A stretch of DNA of 64,000 nt from CAG-452 sp045531335 (GTDB lineage Bacteria > Bacillota > Clostridia > TANB77 > CAG-508): positions 1-64,000 of the forward strand of contig JAZSDU010000053.1 of assembly GCA_045531335.1 (NCBI GenBank), read 5' to 3'. How positions within the stretch are numbered: position 1 is the stretch's first letter; each line of letters starts with the position of its first letter. Both the position numbers and the translations under genes were made by a program. The notes below the pieces were generated by a model, which was given only the letters and a program-made list of their open reading frames with translations, ran no database searches and was not told the origin of the DNA. This document shows, piece by piece, positions 44,863 through 53,517 of this stretch.

Positions 44863-44934
44863 TCAGTTTTCATCAAACTTGCTTAATATTAAGTAAGTTA
44901 TGTACAAAACTAAAAGTCTGACAAAGTTGCTCAT
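44863..44934 (-). CDS. Candidate type I toxin: 23-residue hydrophobic peptide
   Basis: The peptide begins MSNFVRLLVLYITYL and ends SKFDEN: a short hydrophobic helix with a charged tail, the form of membrane-acting type I toxins. AAGGAGG (plus 44946-44952) stands 11 bases before ATG. The message has its own consensus promoter at 45020-44992, a leader with two tandem copies of ACTTGCTTAGTG (44981-44958), and 9 bases in the 3' part of the gene (TAAGCAAGT, 44885-44877) that can pair with these leader repeats. The layout is that of Fst/par-type loci, but the peptide is not recognisably similar to Fst. It is too short for ordinary gene finders. Confidence 0.7.
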   Translation of the reverse strand: MSNFVRLLVLYITYLILSKFDEN

Positions 44935-44944
44935 TATAAAAACA
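44920..44944 (+). repeat. Direct repeat, toxin translation-start copy
   Basis: Covers the toxin start codon (44932-44934) and the spacer to the ribosome binding site. Near-copy of 44799-44822. Confidence 0.75.
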
Positions 44945-44957
44945 ACCTCCTTCCTGC

Positions 44958-44981
44958 CACTAAGCAAGTCACTAAGCAAGT
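44958..44981 (-). repeat. Two tandem 12-mers in the toxin leader
   Basis: On the minus strand ACTTGCTTAGTG occurs twice in a row. Either copy can pair with TAAGCAAGT inside the toxin gene, which would fold the message 5' to 3' and may hold it silent. Confidence 0.7.
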
Positions 44982-44991
44982 AGGCATAAAT

Positions 44992-45020
44992 ACTATAAAA
45001 CACATGAATAAAAATGTCAA
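44992..45020 (-). promoter_or_regulatory. Promoter of the toxin message
   Basis: On the minus strand TTGACA (45020-45015) and TATAGT (44997-44992) have a 17-base spacer. Confidence 0.75.
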
Positions 45021-45070
45021 TATTTACCAATTAGTTTCAAATACAATTTAGAATTTAACAAAAAATAAAG

Positions 45071-45099
45071 TTGTAAAATACCTCTATATGTGATATAAA
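45071..45099 (+). promoter_or_regulatory. Promoter of the flippase gene
   Basis: TTGTAA (45071-45076) and TATAAA (45094-45099), 17-base spacer, with TG one base before the -10 box. Confidence 0.5.
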
Positions 45100-45130
45100 T
45101 AGTTTAATAATTTATGTAAGGAAGGTAATG

Positions 45131-46795
45131 ATGGGAGCAGAAGATAAAATAAAAAAAGAAAAAGGCACATCCTTTATGAAAAATGTTGCAATGCTTATGC
45201 TTGCACAAATTGTTATAAAAATATTAGGATTTGTATATAGATTAGTAATTATAAATGTAGATGGATTTGGAGATATTGGTAATGGATATTATGATGCAGG
45301 TTATACAGTATACTCGTTATTACTTACATTGTCTTCTGTGGGAATTCCTACAGTAATATCAAAGTTAGTATCTGAAAGAGTAGCAATAGGAGACCACAAA
45401 GGTGCACATAGAATTTTTAAAACAGCTTTAAAAATATTTACAATAATTGGTGCAGTTTTATCAGTTGCATTATTCTTTGGAGCAGAAATTATTGCTAGTA
45501 AAGTTTTAAATGTACCAGATGTTAAATATGTTTTAATGGTACTTGCTCCAGCAATAATGTTTGTTGCATCATCATCAGTACTTAGAGGATATTTTGCAGG
45601 GCTTGGAAGCATGAAATCAACAAGTGTATCACAAACATTAGAACAATTTTTTAATTGTGTTCTTACAATAACATTTGTATATGCATTAGTTGGAAAAGAT
45701 CCAGCAATAATGGCTGCAGGAGGAAACGTTTCTACAACTCTTGCTATACTAATTTCATTTACATACTTGTTTGTATTTTATAAAAGAAGAAAAAAAGGAA
45801 TATTGGCAGAGTGTGAAGCTCAAACAGTTCCACAAGAAGATAAAACAACAGGCAAATTAATAAAAACTATATTTGCAATATCAATACCTATGACAATTGG
45901 TTCACTAATATCAGTTATTAATAATATGATAGACACAGTTACAATAAGTAATTGTATACAAACAGCATTTTCAGGAATGATTACTGCAAAAGATGAATTA
46001 GAAAAAATAGCTATGGAATTATCAGGACAGTTATCAAAAGTAGTAACAATAATACATCTTCCACTTGCAATAACAGGAGCATTTTGTACAGCTTTAGTTC
46101 CAGCAATTTCATCAGCAATTTCTGTAAAAGATTATGATACTGTAAATAAAAGATTAACATTTTCATTTTTTGCAACAATGCTTATTATAATGCCATGTAG
46201 TGCTGGATTAATTGCACTTGCAAATCCAATATTGCAATTAATATATCCTGCTGCTTCAAATGGAGCTGATATATTAATACTAAGTACATTTATGATGATA
46301 TTTATTTCACTTAATTATGTTATAGAAGGTGGGTTATATGGTTTTGGAAAAGTACATATTCCAGCTATAGCATTAGGAATAGGTGGAGTAGTAAAATTAG
46401 TAATGAATATATTATTAATTAGTAATCCAAAAATAAATATTTTAGGAGCTTCAATTAGTTCTATAGTATGCCAAGTTATATTATTTATTATTTGTATATA
46501 TTATTTGAACAAAGAAATAAGATTAAAATTAAGTTTTAAACAACATATATTTAAACCAATATTTGCATCAGCTGTAATGGGAGCTATAGTATATTTTGCA
46601 TATAGATTATTAATAGGTTATACAGGAAATGCAATAGCAACAATTGTATCTATATTAATAGGAGTGATTTCATATGCAATTCTAGTGCTAGCGACAAAAA
46701 TGCTTACAAAAGAAGATATATATATGATTCCATTTGGAACTAAAATATATGGTGTGTTGGTTAAATTAGGAATTTATAAAGAGGAGAATATATGA
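45131..46795 (+). CDS. Polysaccharide/lipid II flippase of the MOP superfamily (SpoVB/YtgP-like)
   Basis: The 554-residue membrane protein has about 14 hydrophobic segments and MOP/MATE-type features: LMLAQIVIKILGFVYRLVIIN at the start, YDAGYTVYSLLLTLSSVGIPTVISKLVSERVA and GYFAGLGSMKSTSVSQTLEQF. SpoVB/YtgP relatives move lipid-linked cell-wall precursors across the membrane. Two adjacent ATGs (45128, 45131) are possible; AAGGAAGG ends at 45125, so 45131 has better spacing. It overlaps the exoIII gene by four bases (ATGA). Confidence 0.9.
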   Translation: MGAEDKIKKEKGTSFMKNVAMLMLAQIVIKILGFVYRLVIINVDGFGDIGNGYYDAGYTVYSLLLTLSSVGIPTVISKLVSERVAIGDHKGAHRIFKTALKIFTIIGAVLSVALFFGAEIIASKVLNVPDVKYVLMVLAPAIMFVASSSVLRGYFAGLGSMKSTSVSQTLEQFFNCVLTITFVYALVGKDPAIMAAGGNVSTTLAILISFTYLFVFYKRRKKGILAECEAQTVPQEDKTTGKLIKTIFAISIPMTIGSLISVINNMIDTVTISNCIQTAFSGMITAKDELEKIAMELSGQLSKVVTIIHLPLAITGAFCTALVPAISSAISVKDYDTVNKRLTFSFFATMLIIMPCSAGLIALANPILQLIYPAASNGADILILSTFMMIFISLNYVIEGGLYGFGKVHIPAIALGIGGVVKLVMNILLISNPKINILGASISSIVCQVILFIICIYYLNKEIRLKLSFKQHIFKPIFASAVMGAIVYFAYRLLIGYTGNAIATIVSILIGVISYAILVLATKMLTKEDIYMIPFGTKIYGVLVKLGIYKEENI

Positions 46796-47553
46796 AACTA
46801 ATTTCATGGAATGTAAATGGTTTAAGAGCTATATACAAAAAAGGTTTTATGGATATTTTTGAAAGTTTAAATGCAGATATATTTTGTATTCAAGAAACTA
46901 AAATGCAAGAAGGCCAAATAGAATTAGATTTAAATGGATACTACGAATACTATAATTATGCTGAAAGAAAAGGATACTCAGGAACAGCTATATTTACTAA
47001 AAGAAAACCTTTAAATATTAGCTATGGAATAGGAATAGAAGAACATGATAAAGAAGGAAGAGTAATTACATTAGAATTTGATGATTTTTATATGGTAAAT
47101 TGTTATACACCAAATTCCGGAAGAGAACTTGCAAGATTAGAGTATAGAATGGAATGGGAAGAAGCTTTTAGACGATACCTAAAAGAGTTAGACATTAGAA
47201 AACCACTTGTAATCTGTGGAGATTTAAATGTAGCACATAATGAAATAGATTTAAAGAATCCAAAATCAAATAGAAAAAATGCTGGATTTACAGATGAAGA
47301 AAGAAGTAAAATCGACACACTTTTAAATTCAGGATTTACGGATACTTTTAGAAAAGTGTATCCTGATAAGGAAGGCTCATATACTTGGTGGTCATATATG
47401 TTTAACGCAAGAGCAAATAATGCGGGGTGGCGTATTGATTATTTTTTAGTATCTGATAGAATAAGCGATAATATAAAAGATGCATTTATTTATTCAGACA
47501 TAATGGGAAGTGACCACTGCCCAGTGGGACTGGAAATAGAAAATAATTTATAA
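46792..47553 (+). CDS. xth: Exodeoxyribonuclease III (AP endonuclease)
   Basis: The 253-residue enzyme of base-excision repair cuts DNA at abasic sites and degrades 3' ends. Seen: MKLISWNVNGLRAIYKKGF, the metal Glu in FCIQETKMQEGQ, VNCYTPNSGRELARL, CGDLNVAHNEIDL, WRIDYFLVSDRI and the catalytic SDHCPVG near the end. The start overlaps the flippase stop (ATGA), with GAGGAG in front, so the genes are coupled. Confidence 0.96.
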   Translation: MKLISWNVNGLRAIYKKGFMDIFESLNADIFCIQETKMQEGQIELDLNGYYEYYNYAERKGYSGTAIFTKRKPLNISYGIGIEEHDKEGRVITLEFDDFYMVNCYTPNSGRELARLEYRMEWEEAFRRYLKELDIRKPLVICGDLNVAHNEIDLKNPKSNRKNAGFTDEERSKIDTLLNSGFTDTFRKVYPDKEGSYTWWSYMFNARANNAGWRIDYFLVSDRISDNIKDAFIYSDIMGSDHCPVGLEIENNL

Positions 47554-47683
47554 ATTGTAATTTGTGTGTTTGAATTAATTTATTATTTGTAGGGGCGGGT
47601 CTTGTGCCCGCCCAATAAATCAAAGAATGCGGGCAGGCACAAGACTTGCCCCTACAGAAATTCAATCATACAAACAACAATTT
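47552..47683. repeat. Composite MITE-like element: BIME core with outer inverted repeats
   Basis: The GTAG...CTAC pair (47589-47655) is enclosed by a further inverted repeat: AAATTGTAATTTGTGTG... (47552-47576) against ...CATACAAACAACAATTT (47659-47683), about 20 of 25 positions pairing. The left end lies at the xth stop codon. Confidence 0.75.
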
Positions 47684-47717
47684 AATTATTAGAATATTAA
47701 AAGAAAGGAAAAAGAAA

Positions 47718-48872
47718 ATGAAACAAATTAAAAATTGGACAAAATGGTTATATTGGTTCACATTTGCAGTTGCTGTGATATTTGTATATAAAACATTAGA
47801 TAATTTTAACGACATAACAATATGGATTGGAAATTTAATATCAATATTAATGCCATTCTTTATTGGAATTCTATTAGCATATCTACTATATATACCATGT
47901 AAAGCAATAGAAAAATTCTACAAAAAAGTAAAACCTAAATTTATTAACAAAAGAGCCAGAGGCTTGTCAGTAATAACTGTATATATATTAGCAATATTAC
48001 TAGTAACAATGGCTATAAATTTAGTAATTCCTGCAATTTCAAGTAGTATTGTAGAGTTGGCAAATGATTTGCCAGGATATTATCAAAGTGCTATAAATTT
48101 TGTTAATAATTTGCCAGAGGATTCAATTTTAAATAAAATAAATATTCAAGAAATTATTACTAAATTACAAAAAATAGATATTACTCAAATAATAAGCTTG
48201 GAAAAAATATCAACATATATAAAAGGAGTTATGGGAGTTGCAAGTACAATATTTAGTATATTTGTATCTCTAATTATGTCAGTATATTTCTTATTAGAAA
48301 GAAAAGAAATAGTAGAATTTTTAAACAGACTTACAAAAGCATTATTTAAAAAAGAAACTTGCAAAGCTATAAGTAACTATTTTAGCAAAGCTAATGATGT
48401 GTTTTTTAAATTTATATCTGGTCAAGTAATAGATGCAATTATAGTAGGTATACTAGTTTCAATAGCAATGTGGATATTAGGAGTAAAATATTGGGTATTA
48501 CTTGGATTTATGGTAGGATTGCTTAATATAATACCATATTTTGGATCAATAATAGGAATAACGATTGCAACAATAATAACTGTATTTACAGGAGGATTTA
48601 GTAAAGCTCTATGGATGCTTGTAGTAGTAATAATACTTCAACAAATAGATGCAAATATAATAAATCCTAAAATTATTGGTAATGCATTGAAATTAAGTCC
48701 AATACTTGTTATATTTGCAGTAACATTGTTTGGAGCATATTTTGGGGTACTTGGAATGTTCCTTGGAGTTCCAATAATTGCAGTAATAAAAATATTGGTT
48801 AATGATTTTATAGACTTTAGAATAGAGAAAAAGAAAAAATACGAAATTGAAAATATAATAAAAGATGAATAA
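47718..48872 (+). CDS. AI-2E family transporter (PerM/YdiK type)
   Basis: The 384-residue membrane protein has the family's pattern of N-terminal helices, a central amphipathic region and a conserved C-terminal half: FFKFISGQVIDAIIVGILVSIAMWILGVKYWVLLGFM, NIIPYFGSIIGITIATII and QQIDANIINPKIIGNALKLSPILVI. Functions in the family include export of signals and Na+/H+ exchange; the substrate here is unknown. The frame is open upstream into the repeat, but AGAAAGGAA at 47702-47710 supports ATG 47718. Confidence 0.92.
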   Translation: MKQIKNWTKWLYWFTFAVAVIFVYKTLDNFNDITIWIGNLISILMPFFIGILLAYLLYIPCKAIEKFYKKVKPKFINKRARGLSVITVYILAILLVTMAINLVIPAISSSIVELANDLPGYYQSAINFVNNLPEDSILNKINIQEIITKLQKIDITQIISLEKISTYIKGVMGVASTIFSIFVSLIMSVYFLLERKEIVEFLNRLTKALFKKETCKAISNYFSKANDVFFKFISGQVIDAIIVGILVSIAMWILGVKYWVLLGFMVGLLNIIPYFGSIIGITIATIITVFTGGFSKALWMLVVVIILQQIDANIINPKIIGNALKLSPILVIFAVTLFGAYFGVLGMFLGVPIIAVIKILVNDFIDFRIEKKKKYEIENIIKDE

Positions 48873-48877
48873 AAATT

Positions 48878-48904
48878 AGAGGGTAGATTTAATATCTGCC
48901 CTCT
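48878..48904. terminator. Hairpin between convergent genes
   Basis: AGAGGGTAGAT and ATCTGCCCTCT form a stem with a short loop and an AT-rich tail; probably a terminator for the transporter gene and perhaps for the convergent gene. Confidence 0.6.
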
Positions 48905-48913
48905 AAATATATA

Positions 48914-49417
48914 TTAACTAATTATTGTTCCAAGAGCTCCAAACACTCCGAAAGATGCTAGTCCCATTATAATACCTGCTAGAATAACACCTGCTATAAT
49001 TGCAATTACACTCTTTTTAAAATCCATATTTAGAAAACTTGCGGCAAGAGTTCCTGTCCAAGCACCTGTGCCAGGAAGAGGAATTCCTACAAAAAGGAAT
49101 AGTGCAAAGTATAGTCCGCGACCTGCTTTTTCTTGTAATTTTTGTCCACCTCTTTCACCTTTTTCTAAACAAAAAGTAAAAAATTTTCCAATAAATTTTT
49201 TATCTGCCCCCCAGATTAAAACTTTTCTTGCAAAAAAGAAAATAACTGGCACAGGAAGCATATTACCTAAAATACAAACTGCGTAAAGTGGAAGCAGTGG
49301 AAGAGAATTTCCAAGCAGAGGGCTTAATCCAATTGGAACAGCACCTCTTAGTTCAATAAGTGGTACCATAGATACAAAAAAAACTAATAAATATTTAAGC
49401 AATACATTACTAATCAT
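48914..49417 (-). CDS. Putative small multidrug export protein family (COG2426)
   Basis: The 167-residue membrane protein shows the Sm_multidrug_ex pattern: VSMVPLIELRGAVPIGLSPLLG, ILGNMLPVPVIFFFARKVL and FVGIPLPGTGAWTGTLAASFL. The name is historical; transport has not been well established. AAGGAG stands 7 bases before ATG 49417; the upstream TTG at 49423 is not supported. Confidence 0.9.
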   Translation of the reverse strand: MISNVLLKYLLVFFVSMVPLIELRGAVPIGLSPLLGNSLPLLPLYAVCILGNMLPVPVIFFFARKVLIWGADKKFIGKFFTFCLEKGERGGQKLQEKAGRGLYFALFLFVGIPLPGTGAWTGTLAASFLNMDFKKSVIAIIAGVILAGIIMGLASFGVFGALGTIIS

Positions 49418-49530
49418 AATCAATCTCCTTAAAAACTACATTTTAAATATTTTATATTATTTAATTCAAAAAGTCTATATAAAAAGAAAGTAATTTGTTT
49501 TACTTTCCTTATTTTTATAATTTATAAAAT

Positions 49531-49821
49531 TTATTCAGAATAATCATATGAGTAATTTTCAGAACCTAAAAAATAACCATCATCATATCCTTCTTCATAC
49601 CCAACATAGTATCCATCTTCATACCCAACATAGTAATCATTAGAATGAGATGCTGTATAACCTTGATTATATCTAGAAGTACTTATATAACTACCTAAAA
49701 ATATAAAACCAATTATTAATATAAAAATAATAATGATAAAAATGAAATTACTTAAAGATATAGATAATTCTTTTTTGGTATTTGAAGAATCTCTTCTATC
49801 TGTTTGTCTTCTGTCTGGCAT
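49531..49821 (-). CDS. Small membrane protein with a Tyr/Gly/Asp-rich tail
   Basis: The 96-residue product has a charged start (PDRRQTDRRD), one strong membrane helix (about 27-47, FIFIIIIFILIIGFIFLG) and a tail of imperfect repeats YYVGYEDG-YYVGYEEG-YDDGYFLG. No family is recognised. AGAGGAGG precedes the ATG. It is probably cotranscribed with the small gene 26 bases upstream (49848-50021). Confidence 0.75.
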   Translation of the reverse strand: MPDRRQTDRRDSSNTKKELSISLSNFIFIIIIFILIIGFIFLGSYISTSRYNQGYTASHSNDYYVGYEDGYYVGYEEGYDDGYFLGSENYSYDYSE

Positions 49822-49847
49822 ATTAATCCTCCTCTTTTGTGTATAAA

Positions 49848-50021
49848 TTAATTAACATTTTCTACTATTACTTTATTATTTTTGTTTTCTAATGTTTTAG
49901 TAGAAGTAAATGAGTTTGCAAGATATCCTGCAAAAAATCCTACTAAAAATACTATAATAATTAAAAGAGTAAATTTAATACTTTCTTGTTTTTCATATAT
50001 TTCCTTATCATAAACTTTCAT
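49848..50021 (-). CDS. Very small single-helix membrane protein (57 residues)
   Basis: The frame begins MKVYDKEIYEKQESIKF, continues with a hydrophobic helix (LLIIIVFLVGFFAGYLA, about residues 19-35) and ends NKVIVENVN. AAAGGAGTG precedes the ATG and a consensus promoter lies at 50080-50052. It is too short for many gene finders. Function unknown; its partner 49531-49821 is also a one-helix protein. Confidence 0.75.
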   Translation of the reverse strand: MKVYDKEIYEKQESIKFTLLIIIVFLVGFFAGYLANSFTSTKTLENKNNKVIVENVN

Positions 50022-50051
50022 TTATATCACTCCTTTTAATTAATATAATAT

Positions 50052-50080
50052 ATTATATATCATAAAATTAAATGTTTCAA
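50052..50080 (-). promoter_or_regulatory. Promoter of the two small membrane-protein genes
   Basis: On the minus strand TTGAAA (50080-50075) and TATAAT (50057-50052), 17-base spacer. Confidence 0.65.
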
Positions 50081-50092
50081 GAAAAAATTAAT

Positions 50093-50239
50093 AAATTGTA
50101 ATTTGTATGAGGAAATTGATTTCATACGTTGTAGGGGTCGGGTTCCACCCCGACCCGTTAAAACAATAATTATTCGGGCGAGGGTGGAACCTCGCCCCCC
50201 TACAGAATCAAAACAAATCAATAATACAAATTACAATTT
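50093..50239. repeat. Composite MITE-like element with perfect 16-bp outer inverted repeats
   Basis: AAATTGTAATTTGTAT (50093-50108) is the exact complement of ATACAAATTACAATTT (50224-50239). Inside lies the REP pair GTAG...CTAC at 50131-50203 (GGGTCGGG...CCCGACCC and GGGCGAGG...CCTCGCCC). It resembles the element at 47552-47683. Confidence 0.85.
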
Positions 50240-50310
50240 GTTCAATGCCTTTCTATTTACAAATATTAAAAAACGTTATATTATTATTTGTAGAAAAAAG
50301 GAGAATTTAT

Positions 50311-52251
50311 ATGAAAAAATGTAGTTTGTTATTTTATTATATTTTATTTATTATATATGAAGAAATAGTGCTATCCTGTTTACTATTTAAAGTATTTCCA
50401 AGTAGTATATGGTTAATAGCATTATTTTCTATTCCAATAGCAATATTATTAAATGTTATATCTAGCATATTTAAACCAATAGCAAATAAGATTATAACAT
50501 ATGTTATAACAGCATTTATTGTAATACTTTTTGGAGCACAAATTGTATATTACAGTATGTACGAATCAATACTTTCATTTTATTCGATATTGAATGGTGG
50601 TCAAGTTACAGAATTTATGGATGTAATATTTGATATGATTTTAAGGAATTGGTACGGAATATTATTTTTTGTATTACCACTTATAGTGCTAATAATATTA
50701 CACAAAACTAAAGTTATTGATTTTGAAAGGAAGAAATTAAAAGAAACTTGTATCAAAATAGGAGCATTTGTATTGATACAAATAATAGCAATATTATGTG
50801 TAAACTATTTTAATACAAATGACATATATTCAAATAAAAATTTATATTATAATGTGCATGTACCTAAACTTACTACTAAGAATATGGGATTTTTGACAGC
50901 AATGAGAATTGATTTGCAAAGATTTGCATTTGGATTTGAGGAAAATTTAACAGTAGAAGTTTTAAGCCAGGCAGTACAAGAGACTGATAAAAGTGAACAA
51001 ATAGAATATAATATAACGGAAATTGATTTTGATAAATTAATTGGGAAAGAACAAAATAAGACTATAAAAAATATGCATGAGTATTTTGCAAGTGTTGAAC
51101 CAACTAAAAAGAATGAATATACTGGAATGTTTGAGGGTAAAAACCTAATAGTTTTAGTAGGGGAGTCGTTTAGTAATATTGCAATAAATGAAGAGTTAAC
51201 ACCAAATTTATATAAATTATATAATGAAGGATTTCAATTTGATAATTTTTACACACCTATATTCCCAGTAAGTACAGCAGATGGAGAATATATAACAGAC
51301 ACATCACTGATTCCAAAAGAAGGTGTATGGAGTTTTAAACATATTGTAGGAAATTATATGCCATATTCATATGCGAATGCATTCGAAGCCCTAGGTTATT
51401 CATCAAATGCATATCATAATCATACAGCTACATATTATGAAAGAGATAAGTATATAAATACAATGGGATACAATTCATATTTAGCTGTTGGAACAGGATT
51501 AGAAGATAGAATGAATACAAAATTATGGCCAAACAGTGATTACGAGATGATTGATGTGACTACAAAGGATTATATAAATAATGATAAATTCTTGGCATAT
51601 TATATGACAGTAAGTGGACATTTAAATTATACTAAAATAGGAAATTGTATGGTCTACAGAAACTGGGATGCAGTCAAAGACTTACCATATTCAGATAAAG
51701 CTAAAAGTTATATAGCAGCAAATATTGAATTAGATAAAGCAGTAGGAGAGCTAATAAGAAATTTAGAAGAAGCGGGGAAATTAGAAGATACAGTTATTGT
51801 AATTAGCGGAGACCATTATCCATATGGCTTAACACTAGATGAAATAAATGAATTATCAACATATGAAAGAGATGATACATTTGAAAAGTACCGTATGCCA
51901 CTTTTAATATGGAGTGGAAGTATGAAAGAACCAATAAAAGTTGATAATATAGGTTCAAGCTTAGACATCCTTCCAACAGTATTAAATTTATTTGGAGTAG
52001 AATACGACTCAAGATTATTAATAGGAAAAGATATTTTATCAGACTCAGCTCCATTAGTTATATTTTCAGACAGAAGCTTTATAACAGACAAAGGAAGATA
52101 TAATGCAATAACAGGAGAATTTACTGCAAACAAGGGAGCAGAAATAGAAGAAGGATATGTAGAAAAAATAAACAAAATCATTTATCAAAAATACCAAATG
52201 TCTAGATTAATATTAGAAAATGATTATTATAGAAAAGTTTTTAATAAGTGA
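50311..52251 (+). CDS. LtaS-like sulfatase-fold membrane protein
   Basis: The 646-residue product has about five N-terminal membrane helices and an extracytoplasmic alkaline-phosphatase-fold domain: NLIVLVGESFSNI (metal Glu), PVSTADGEYITDTSLIP with a candidate nucleophile Thr, TVSGHLNYTK and VIVISGDHYPYGL (Asp-His metal pair). Such enzymes polymerise lipoteichoic acid or add phosphoglycerol to envelope glycans. AAAGGAG fixes ATG 50311. The stop TGA (52249-52251) lies in the foot of a REP palindrome (GTGAGGC). Confidence 0.88.
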   Translation: MKKCSLLFYYILFIIYEEIVLSCLLFKVFPSSIWLIALFSIPIAILLNVISSIFKPIANKIITYVITAFIVILFGAQIVYYSMYESILSFYSILNGGQVTEFMDVIFDMILRNWYGILFFVLPLIVLIILHKTKVIDFERKKLKETCIKIGAFVLIQIIAILCVNYFNTNDIYSNKNLYYNVHVPKLTTKNMGFLTAMRIDLQRFAFGFEENLTVEVLSQAVQETDKSEQIEYNITEIDFDKLIGKEQNKTIKNMHEYFASVEPTKKNEYTGMFEGKNLIVLVGESFSNIAINEELTPNLYKLYNEGFQFDNFYTPIFPVSTADGEYITDTSLIPKEGVWSFKHIVGNYMPYSYANAFEALGYSSNAYHNHTATYYERDKYINTMGYNSYLAVGTGLEDRMNTKLWPNSDYEMIDVTTKDYINNDKFLAYYMTVSGHLNYTKIGNCMVYRNWDAVKDLPYSDKAKSYIAANIELDKAVGELIRNLEEAGKLEDTVIVISGDHYPYGLTLDEINELSTYERDDTFEKYRMPLLIWSGSMKEPIKVDNIGSSLDILPTVLNLFGVEYDSRLLIGKDILSDSAPLVIFSDRSFITDKGRYNAITGEFTANKGAEIEEGYVEKINKIIYQKYQMSRLILENDYYRKVFNK

Positions 52252-52282
52252 GGCAAAAGGGGACAGACCCCTTTTGTCTCAC
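52248..52282. terminator. REP palindrome and probable terminator; contains the upstream stop codon
   Basis: GTGAGGCAAAAGGGG and CCCCTTTTGTCTCAC surround ACAGA. The core equals that inside ylbJ (33200-33220). The TGA at 52249-52251 ends the LtaS-like gene. Confidence 0.8.
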
Positions 52283-52341
52283 TTTTATATATAAAAATTA
52301 AAACATTGAAAAATAGGTATAAATGCATTATAATAATATTT

Positions 52342-52413
52342 GTAGAGGCGGACGACCCTGTCTGCCCGTAAAATGCATAAAAAATGCGGGTCGACAGAGT
52401 CATCGACCCCTAC
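52342..52413. repeat. Inverted REP pair (BIME-like)
   Basis: GTAG at 52342-52345 and CTAC at 52410-52413 bound two imperfect GC-rich palindromes (GGCGGACGACC...; GGGTCGACAGAGTCATCGACCC). Confidence 0.75.
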
Positions 52414-52482
52414 ATCATTTGCAATATGTTTTGCAGATTACAATTTTTTGCTCCGAGCGAAATCTTGAAAGAAGGAATTAAT

Positions 52483-53517
52483 ATGAAATCAAAATATGCA
52501 GATTTAAAACAAAATAAAGATTTGAATAAAATAAAAGAAGCGGCCATGTGTATTAAGGAAGGGGATATAGTACTATTCCCTACAGAAACAGTTTATGGAA
52601 TTGGTGCTAATGCCTTAGATGAAGATGCTGTAAATAAAATATTTGAAGCAAAGGGAAGAGCTTCAGATAATCCTTTGATTGTACATATTTGTGATATAGA
52701 TATGCTAGATGGTTTAGTTAAAGAAGTAGGACAAGTTGAGCAAAAATTAATAAATAATTTTTGGCCAGGTCCTTTAACTATAATATTTGATAGAAAAGAA
52801 TGTGTGCCAAATGTTGTTACAGCAGGATTAAACACAGTAGGAATAAGAATGCCAAGTAACAGTATTGCAAGAAAACTTATAGAATTTGCTGAGACTCCAA
52901 TTGCAGCACCTAGTGCAAATATATCAGGAAAACCTAGTGGAACAATAATTGATGATATAATAGATGAATTGGATGGAAAAGTAGATTATATATTAGACAG
53001 TGGTATGGTAGATATAGGTGTAGAATCTACAGTAGTAAGAGTTATAGATAATAAAGTACATATATTAAGACCTGGTAAAATAACTGTTGAGGATATACAA
53101 AGTTTGGGAATAGAAGTAGTAATCGAAAAGCAAATAATGGAAGAATGTAATCCACAAGAAAAAGTAATGTCACCAGGTATGAAATATAGACACTATGCAC
53201 CAAATACAAAGTGTTTGCTAGTATATAGTGATAGTAAGGATAAGTTGATAGATAAAATAAATCAAGAAATAGAATTAGAAAAAAATGTTTTAGTATTAGG
53301 AAAAACAAGTAATTTAGGAAAATACAATACAGAGAATAAATTAGATATGGGAGATAGCTTAGAAGAAATAAGCAAGAACATATTTACATTACTTAGAAAA
53401 GTAGATTCGTATGATGTAAAATTAGTTATAATAGAAGGTGTAAAAAAAGAAGGACTAGGGCTTGCAATAATGAACAGATTAATCAGAGCATGTGAGCATA
53501 ATTATATTGAGATTTAG
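52483..53517 (+). CDS. L-threonylcarbamoyladenylate synthase (Sua5/TsaC type)
   Basis: The enzyme makes threonylcarbamoyl-AMP from threonine, bicarbonate and ATP, the first step of t6A synthesis. The 344-residue form has a YrdC domain (FPTETVYGIGANALDEDAV, KGRASDNPLIVHI, AAPSANISGKPSGT) plus the C-terminal Sua5 domain (MKYRHYAPNTK). TsaB and TsaE, later in the pathway, are at 62437-63563. GAAGGAATT supports ATG 52483. The stop TAG (53515-53517) is inside a palindrome that starts TTAGGGACAGTCC. Confidence 0.94.
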   Translation: MKSKYADLKQNKDLNKIKEAAMCIKEGDIVLFPTETVYGIGANALDEDAVNKIFEAKGRASDNPLIVHICDIDMLDGLVKEVGQVEQKLINNFWPGPLTIIFDRKECVPNVVTAGLNTVGIRMPSNSIARKLIEFAETPIAAPSANISGKPSGTIIDDIIDELDGKVDYILDSGMVDIGVESTVVRVIDNKVHILRPGKITVEDIQSLGIEVVIEKQIMEECNPQEKVMSPGMKYRHYAPNTKCLLVYSDSKDKLIDKINQEIELEKNVLVLGKTSNLGKYNTENKLDMGDSLEEISKNIFTLLRKVDSYDVKLVIIEGVKKEGLGLAIMNRLIRACEHNYIEI

